A stretch of DNA of 64,000 nt from contig OY979716.1 of NCBI GenBank assembly GCA_963855995.1, positions 88,747,042 through 88,811,041 of the forward strand, in the 5' to 3' direction. Each line of letters starts with the position of its first letter. Position 1 is the stretch's first letter. This document shows, piece after piece, positions 57,239 through 64,000 of this stretch. A program made the translations under genes and the position numbers. The notes under the pieces are model-generated. The model saw nothing but the letters and a program-made list of their open reading frames with translations, was not told the origin of the DNA and did not search any database. This stretch comes from Muricea muricata. Its lineage: Eukaryota > Cnidaria > Anthozoa > Malacalcyonacea > Plexauridae.

Positions 57239-57298
57239 ATTTACTACAGGACTGTTTCGTATGGCAAGTGTTGAACTTGCCACACTCATCAGGTAAAT
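57239..57298 (-). ncRNA. Hammerhead ribozyme (Penelope-element type)
   Basis: On the minus strand: stem I ATTTAC pairs with GTAAAT. The core CTGATGA is followed by stem II GTGTGGCAAGT/ACTTGCCATAC (11 bp with one G-U), then GAA and stem III ACAG/CTGT with loop TC. GTA stands at the cleavage position before stem I resumes. All core nucleotides match the hammerhead consensus. Such ribozymes are known in the terminal repeats of Penelope-like retroelements. AT repeats flank it on both sides. Confidence 0.85.
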
Positions 57299-57301
57299 GA
57301 C

Positions 57302-57420
<119 letters not shown>

Positions 57421-58947
57421 TGCACCCCTACTTGTAAATGCATGGGAGGCCCTTTCAGGAAATAATGAAATTGAAAAAATTTAGCCACATGTACCCTTCA
57501 AGCAGGCTCTGTGTAATTCAATAGCATTGAGCTGTAATGTATTTACTACTGTATTGGCCCATCCTTTCGTTCACCAAGTTTTGTCATCAAAATATTTTAG
57601 GTTAACAAATCATCAAAACAACGAGCAATTTATTGCAAACGTTTCCCTTTCCGCAGCTCTTTCCAATTTATTATTAATCAAATATGTGCAGTACAGTATG
57701 TTGAAAAGTATTCAAATGCTATTTCATTTTTTCTTTATAGTAACGGTTAATATATAATGAAATGTGGTACCAGTACAAGACATTGCAACATTTCAGTGCT
57801 ACACTTGGTAACGTTGTACCTGTACAAATGCCATTTTGGTGTGAAACATTTCCATTGTAAATGGGCTACAGTGATCGAATCGATCTTTTGCTGTATGGCA
57901 ACCTCGTCGCAGATCCTTGGCTCCAGCAAATCTAACCCTAGTCAACTCATCTCCTCCAAATGGCACAGCTACCTCTTTCATATGATCTTGCTTGTCATCT
58001 TGCCTCACATGAGTACCTGGTTGGCTTGGGTTAGATCTTGCACCTGACAATGTGTCGCCTGTAGTCGCTGGTTTTGTACCTTCAGGAACAGTGATGACCC
58101 CGGCTTTGGAGTGTATATCTTCCAGTGTATTTTCGTAACTGCAAAGAATGTCGACAACGTCATCGTATTTTTTCTCTTCTTTAAACTGTATCGCCAGAGG
58201 AGCGATGGTTGATTTTTGTGCCATTTCGTTATGATATTTACTGGTGATATGCTCTGGGATGATGGGCTTCAGAAACGATAACGATTCAATGTGCTTTACT
58301 AGCATACGACCAACTAGTACTTTGAAATCTTCTCTAAGTTTTCCTGTTTCGTTGTCGTTGAGGAGAAACAGAGAATTGGGGACCTTGCTTATATCACGTT
58401 GGGGAGATTTTTGAGATAGGCGTTCGCATGGTACCCGTTTTACAATGAAGTTAGATGCAAAGTAATGGAGATCATTATTTTGGTTGGTCGTCCGCATGTC
58501 GTGAGCTCGGATTTGAAAGTTCCTGTTGTCGCCGGTACCTTGCAGTTTCTTGCCTTGTTTTACTTCCCCAACCACTTGGTCATGATTATGCAATGCAATG
58601 TTGTCAAGCACGTTAATCTTGCTCTGGTGGGATAGGGAGAATCCTAACCTTTGGCACCTTGTTATGAGCTATAAAGACAAAAGGTACTGTATAGCATCGA
58701 ATTAACGGATGGGTATTATTAGTACGTTATATGAGTGTGCTATTAGTATAACGTACGGTTTTCTAATCATACATGCGACAAAGTATGCGTTGCAATTTAA
58801 CTATAGAATAGTACAGTGATGCACTCATACACCCTTTCGGTGTATAGGCATTTAGGCATTAAAGAGAATAATCGTGATAGGTAATTTTGTTATCGATATT
58901 ACCGATGTCTATGTATAAAAATGTGTCCGTAGTTATATGCTGTAGCC

Positions 58948-60240
58948 CAGGGGCGGACCCAGGAAAATATTTGACCGTATCAAAAGTGCAGTGGAGTTAT
59001 GTAGCGTTCGTGACCCGAGCGCCGAACCCGCTAGCCCTCCAGGGGGTCCGAAAAAAATTTGAAATATAGTAGGTTCTGTATTGTCAGGCTAGCATTTCGA
59101 ATGCAGTTCTATATTGTCAGGCTAGCAAATTCGCAATGCGCGGTAAGTCGTATTCGTCGGCAAGTTAATCACTGGTATTATTATTCGTAAATATAGCCTA
59201 GCGGTTTGCTCTCGGTCGAATATGATCACTAAGGCAACATACAAATTTGAATATTTTATTACCATAAAGTCCAATTTTAACATATTCACGCACATCGACA
59301 AAACCAATGCTGTTAAGAATGAAATATATAAATTTACATTACCTCACAGGTATATACTGATTCCCACATCTTTCCAAATGAAGCTTGGGAAATTGCATTC
59401 GCTAAAATTCGCAAACACATACCGTATATTCTTGACTTTTTTTCAAGATGCTTCCCACGTGTTTCACGTTTGACAATATCCACACAATGATGTTTCAGCA
59501 ACTTTACATCGGTCGAAATAACGTCTTGAGCGTCAACGCGCTCAAACATTCGCTCCAATCGAGCAAACGCACCTTTCATCATCGTTTTGCCGAAAATCAG
59601 ACGAAAATCGTCAATTGACTTGTAATTTGTTATACCAATTCGCAGTGTATACAAAAACGGGAAGACAATCAAGGCTGCCGTGTAATGTTTTGTGCGCGGG
59701 TTCAGGCTTTCAGGCTAGCTGCGCTTACATATTATGCAACAAAATTTTCGCGACAGTATCAGCGTATCGAAAATTGCGAGCTCTGATTGGTTTGATACTC
59801 TCATGAGGGTATCATCTATCCCAAACGTATCAAAAATGATCGGAATGTTATCATATAAGGAAGAATTGCTCAAGAAAATGGTTACTGACCGTATCAAAGA
59901 CCGTATCACGTTTGCGGGCGCATATTTTCGAAAGCAGTTGGCAAACGATCGGTGAAACATCGCCATCTGATACACCGACAAAATAAAAGCTAAACACGGG
60001 TGTAAAATTACATATCATTATTGATAAATTTCGGCTGTCGCGCAAAATTTGATATTTTACTACAGCGCATTTGATATCAATGAAAAATTGATTAGTTGAT
60101 GCGAGATTGAAAGAAAATACTTAGTATAGTAGTGGCCGATGTCAAATAATAAAAAGAAACTATTAATTTATTCAAGTACACGATTGGAAAAATTTGACCG
60201 TATCACATGATACGGTTGATACGGTCTGGATCCGCGCCTG
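58948..60240. mobile_element. hAT-like TIR element (1,293 bp) in DUF6589 intron 2
   Basis: CAGGGGCGGACCCAGGA at the left is matched by TCTGGATCCGCGCCTG at the right, and TTTGACCGTATCA blocks lie just inside both ends. GTAGCC flanks both sides (58,942-58,947 and 60,241-60,246); the adjoining two bases differ, so the duplication may be a decayed 8-mer. Inside, a minus-strand ORF (59,334-59,672, DDFRLIFGKTMMKGAFARL) has no recognised domain. Confidence 0.7.
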
Positions 60241-62479
60241 GTAGCCTGAACTGGATTTTTAAAGTTTTCAAACATGAAATTTACGAAAAACATTATACTC
60301 GGTCGAGGGTACTGCTTATTTTATGACGAATGATGACAAAGAACGAACTTGATAGCAAAGATTATTAAAAATATATTTCTTATTTTTTCTTTGTTGGTTA
60401 CATTTTGTTACAACACCATTGTAAATCAGCTTTGTTATTTTAAGTACTAAATAAAAACCAAGAAGCTGTGCATGCATTTTTCGTTTTGATGTCATTATAA
60501 GAAAGATCTGTATAGACGCGCTGGTTTGCAACCAGTTCAGATTATAATTGCTTCCGAAATGTAACGTGTCAATTTACGTTAACGACAGTAAGCTTACCAT
60601 TTTCTTGGCATTCCCCTCAGACTTTAACACTGTGTTTATTCGCTGCACAAGACTGAGTTCGTGGTTGCGTTGCTGAAGCAATATGGAATAACAAAGACAA
60701 ATAGAAGGCTCTGGGTCTCTTGATTTATTGGAACATTTGGCAACTGTTACCAAAACATCACGTAAAAAAGGGCAACGGCCTGACATTTCTTGGAAGAGAG
60801 AACTCCATTGGAATTTAACCATGTCCATGTAGTCTTTCTTATAGTATGGAACCATTTTTCTTGGAGCAAAGCATCGCGCAGTTTTTGTCCAGTTTTCGCA
60901 AAAGCTTGTACTCGATTTGTTTTTTCACAGAAGGAATGCGTAACACTGCCTCAGCCACAAGGGATGGCAATCTGGATCTCACCGTATTAAGGAGTTTGTG
61001 TACGTTGTCTGCGTTCAGCGGCATATCCGACTGATTTATCTAAATAAAACCAGAACTGATTTCGTTTCTTAGGTACATTGCATGGTATTAAACGATAGTG
61101 ATTTTTTAAACGTTAGTTATTGGTAATAATTTAAATCTCATTCTTATATGTGCATGAAATACTGTAAATATGATTAAACCTGGCCAAACTTGGCAATGGT
61201 GCCTTATTCAACAATTGCAGGGGTATTTGGCTGGGGGACATCGCTCCAAAAAATTCCCATCCAAATTGGAGCTAAATCCTACTTTGCTTTCTTGTTCAGT
61301 CAATTCTTAATTAACACCATAACCATCGGCTACCAGGTCTGAAAAAATGGGCAATTATCACTTTGCTCGAATAAACCCTTCGAGTTTCAAGTTGGAAATT
61401 GCGAGGGGGAGGGGAGTGTCCACCGGAGCACTTAATCCCCAAAATCTAAAATACTCCTGCAGTTAAGCTTAGGCCCGTTTACACGGGCAATTTTTGGTGC
61501 GATTTTTTCCGTTTGTAGGACGTGAATGTTGTAAGGAAGGGCGTGAATGTCTAAGAATGTTGTTAGTACGTTTCATAACCTTGATAATTTATAACGGAAC
61601 CACTCCTTCACGTTCTACAAAAGAAGAAAATCGCCATAATCCAGTATCAAGTGATGCATCTAAAACATTCAGTTCAAACCATCTTATCATTTAGTCCACA
61701 GCTTGATATTAATTCTTGGGTTGATGGTACAAATTCGGATGTATTTTGTTGGTCTTCTGTGTTCTGAGAAAGGGTACTACCTGTGGTTGGTAGATCGTAT
61801 TCAAGTTGCTTTGGATGAAGTCTTTGCCGTTGATGTGCCCTTTTTGATGGTTCAGGATTTGGTGATTTTGCGCCTCTCTTTACGAAATTGTTTGCCTTTA
61901 TCATTTCTTGGGTCTCGTTTGCCAACGTTTTAAATTTATCAAACTTTATTAATAAGTCCTGACACCGCCGACAAACATTACACGGAAGGCGCAGTATCTC
62001 CGACTCCTCAATAACAATGTTTAAGACTTTTTCGCTATTTTCTGCGAGTCTTTTTTCTTTACCAACCTTGCTGAATATTGATGTCGACTTGGGATAATCT
62101 TTTGGTTCACCACATAGCCTGCATATGTTCAGGTTAGCCCTTGAATATTCTTTTTCTGGAGTTAATGTGGGACTAGCAGCTACCGCAATATCTTGTCGCA
62201 ATATTTGCAAATTTCCAGGTGTTGACCCCCGCCAAAAGTTTGCAGAAGGGTGGGTAAAGAATAATTAAATTAAATAAATAAATGTTAATAAAATAAAAGC
62301 CAGTTTGTAAAATTGTAACCATGTATTGCAAACAGAGATGTCTATTTTTTAAACTATATATTTTTTGATAAACTTTTGTATAATGATAAAATTTAGAATG
62401 TGTTTATCATAACAACATCCCACCCCCCTTGTCGTATTGAATACATTATTCTTAATTAATTAAACAAGTAGAACTGCAA

Positions 62480-64000
62480 TTGCTGTTGATAATGAGGTCA
62501 TTAAATTCGTTTTTCCATGCCATTGGTTTTGTGTTACAAAAATGCAAGTATGAAGACATATTTCTTAAGGTAAAACAGTACAGAATTTTAGATGCTTTAA
62601 TGTCAGGACAAGATGTCATTGGTGTTTTACCAACAGGATGTGGCAAGTCCATCATTTTTCAGTTGCTGCCATTTCTTAATGAATATTACAGCATGACTGA
62701 GTCCAATAGTATTGTGATAGTTGTCGCCACACTGAATGCATTAATGAATGACCAAATCAAGTTTCTTCGAAGTAAAGAGGTGAGTGCTGGAATGTTCAGA
62801 ACAAAGCCAGTACAAAGAAATCCAACAGATGAAACAAATTATGACTCAGATTCTGCAAGTGAAGAGAATGAGAATGAATGTGAAGAAGATGTTGGAAATG
62901 AAATTTTTCTTGTCCGTCAAGGTAAATTCAGAATCTTATTTATCCACCCAGAAGGATTTATTTCATGCAAAGAAGGTCGGAAAATATTGTTGAATGACAT
63001 ATATCAAAAGAATGTTGTGTGCTGTATTATTGATGAAGCCCATCTTGTGCAAGAGTGGGGAGAGAATTTTCGACTAGATTTCAGACAGTTTTGTCAACTC
63101 AAGGCATTATTTCCATGCACTCCAACTTTGGCATTAACTGCATCAGCACCACCAAAGAACGTCAGTTTATTGATTTCTTCCCTTCAAATGCAAGATCCTC
63201 TAAAAGTTATTGGCAACTTAGACAGACAGAACATATACATAGAGGTTCTCAAGAGAAAGCCATCTGTATTTGGCTCTGAAAGTTACAAGAGCATCCTAAG
63301 CCCAATTGCTGAAGAGCTAAAAACTAAACAAGTTAACTATCCATTAACAATTATTTACCTACCACTTAAATGGTGTGGGTATACATTTAAACTATTCATG
63401 CAAATCCTTCAGGAGAAAAGCTATTTTCCTACAGATAAAAGAGAGCCTTCACATTGCTTATTTGCTCTGTTTCATGCAGCTCAGACTGATAAGATGAAAA
63501 ACGAAATTCTCAATCAATTAACCGGAGCATGTGAATTTCATAATATTCGTGTAGTATTTGCAACAATAGCCCTTGGACCAGGTGTAAACATACCTGATGT
63601 TGGACAAGTAATACATGTTGGGTCTCCACGGGCAATTGAATCTTACTATCAAGAAATTGGGAGGGCAGGTCGAGATGGACAATAAGCCAAATCTATCTTA
63701 TATTACAATGGCTCAGATATTGCAACAAATATGCCTGGTATGACAGATGAGATGCGTGCATTTTGTTCAACAGTTAAAACCTGCTTGCGAGAGTATATGC
63801 TTGATTACTTGGGATCAACATGCCAGCACAAGTATTTGTCTCATTCATGCTGCACCAATTGTACTGCTGCATGCAACTGCCAAGAATGCCAGGGTATAAT
63901 GGCGTCACAGCTTCAACTGCCCCAAGAAACTGAACAAAATCAGGTTAGGAAAGTGTCACTTGATCAAAGAGATAAGCTTATAACTATGATGAAAAATTAC
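62480..64000 (+). pseudogene. RecQ-like DNA helicase, partial and with a stop
   Basis: A 401-codon frame contains the superfamily 2 helicase motifs: GVLPTGCGKS (motif I) at residues 48-57, VVATLNALMNDQI (Ia region), IIDEAHLVQEWG (motif II, DEAH), TLALTASAPP (III), RVVFATIALGPGVNIPDV (V) and SYYQEIGRAGRDGQ (VI). A TAA follows motif VI at 63,683. The same frame then continues with MRAFCSTVKTCLREYMLDYLG and a CQHKYLSHSCCTNC zinc-binding region typical of RecQ, reaching the window end. An acidic insert (about residues 118-137) separates motifs Ia and II. The function would be 3'-5' unwinding. Its start lies about 270 bp from the DUF6589 start on the opposite strand. Confidence 0.85.

Noticed and set aside
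61041-61673. Possible extra exon between DUF6589 exons 1 and 2
   Set aside because: Only short frames without motif are present, and exon 1 can join exon 2 directly at a GTTTGA/TTTAG pair, although that donor is weak.

Overview
This window looks like AT-rich nuclear DNA from an invertebrate animal, most likely a cnidarian (anthozoan-like). The assignment rests on the mix of mobile-element families, short GT-AG introns and LINE tails ending in TATC repeats; it is inferred, not proven. No host housekeeping gene was recognised. The window is a nested graveyard of mobile elements, and almost every coding region carries stops, frameshifts or insertions.

Layout. 1-2.8 kb: BEL/Pao retrotransposon (minus), cut at the window edge on one side and by a TA-flanked MITE on the other. 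3.9-4.7 kb: head-to-tail MITEs. 5.9-7.2 kb: Crypton-like tyrosine recombinase. 7.66-8.65 kb: LINE fragment abutting a PIF/Harbinger transposase (8.66-9.4 kb). 10.4-13.4 kb and 21.9-23.4 kb: two halves of what appears to be one Ty3/Gypsy element, separated by about 8.5 kb. That interval holds an XPG-nuclease-like (Academ-like) gene broken by a hAT MITE (14-17.8 kb) and a second Harbinger (19.1-21.9 kb), itself broken by a TTAA-flanked THAP-bearing element (20.1-21.7 kb).

24.8-45.1 kb: a near-complete Polinton/Maverick (adintovirus-like) element. Its genes run RING protein (-), BCL-2-like ORF (+), packaging ATPase (+), two small virion-type ORFs (+), protease, major capsid, basic minor protein, penton-like minor capsid and chromodomain integrase (all -), small ORFs (+), protein-primed DNA polymerase B (-) with two short introns, and a C2H2 zinc-finger protein (+). 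A CR1-like LINE with an SGNH-type ORF1 sits in the ATPase, and a 1,470-bp TIR element sits inside that LINE. Every structural gene of the Polinton is broken, so it is a dead integrated copy.

45.3-48.0 kb: a 2.7-kb element with about 250-bp TIRs and a TTA duplication, carrying a remnant resembling the N-terminal zinc module of the Academ-like gene. 48-54.5 kb: no supported gene. 54.5-62.2 kb: a five-exon DUF6589-family pseudogene (-). Its introns hold a Penelope-type hammerhead ribozyme among long AT repeats, a hAT-like element and a perfect palindrome. 62.5-64 kb: a RecQ-like helicase gene (+), divergent from the DUF6589 gene by about 270 bp and running off the window. This helicase plus DUF6589 pair is the best candidate for an under-described mobile system; a link to the helicase-bearing AcademH lineage is plausible but unproven here.
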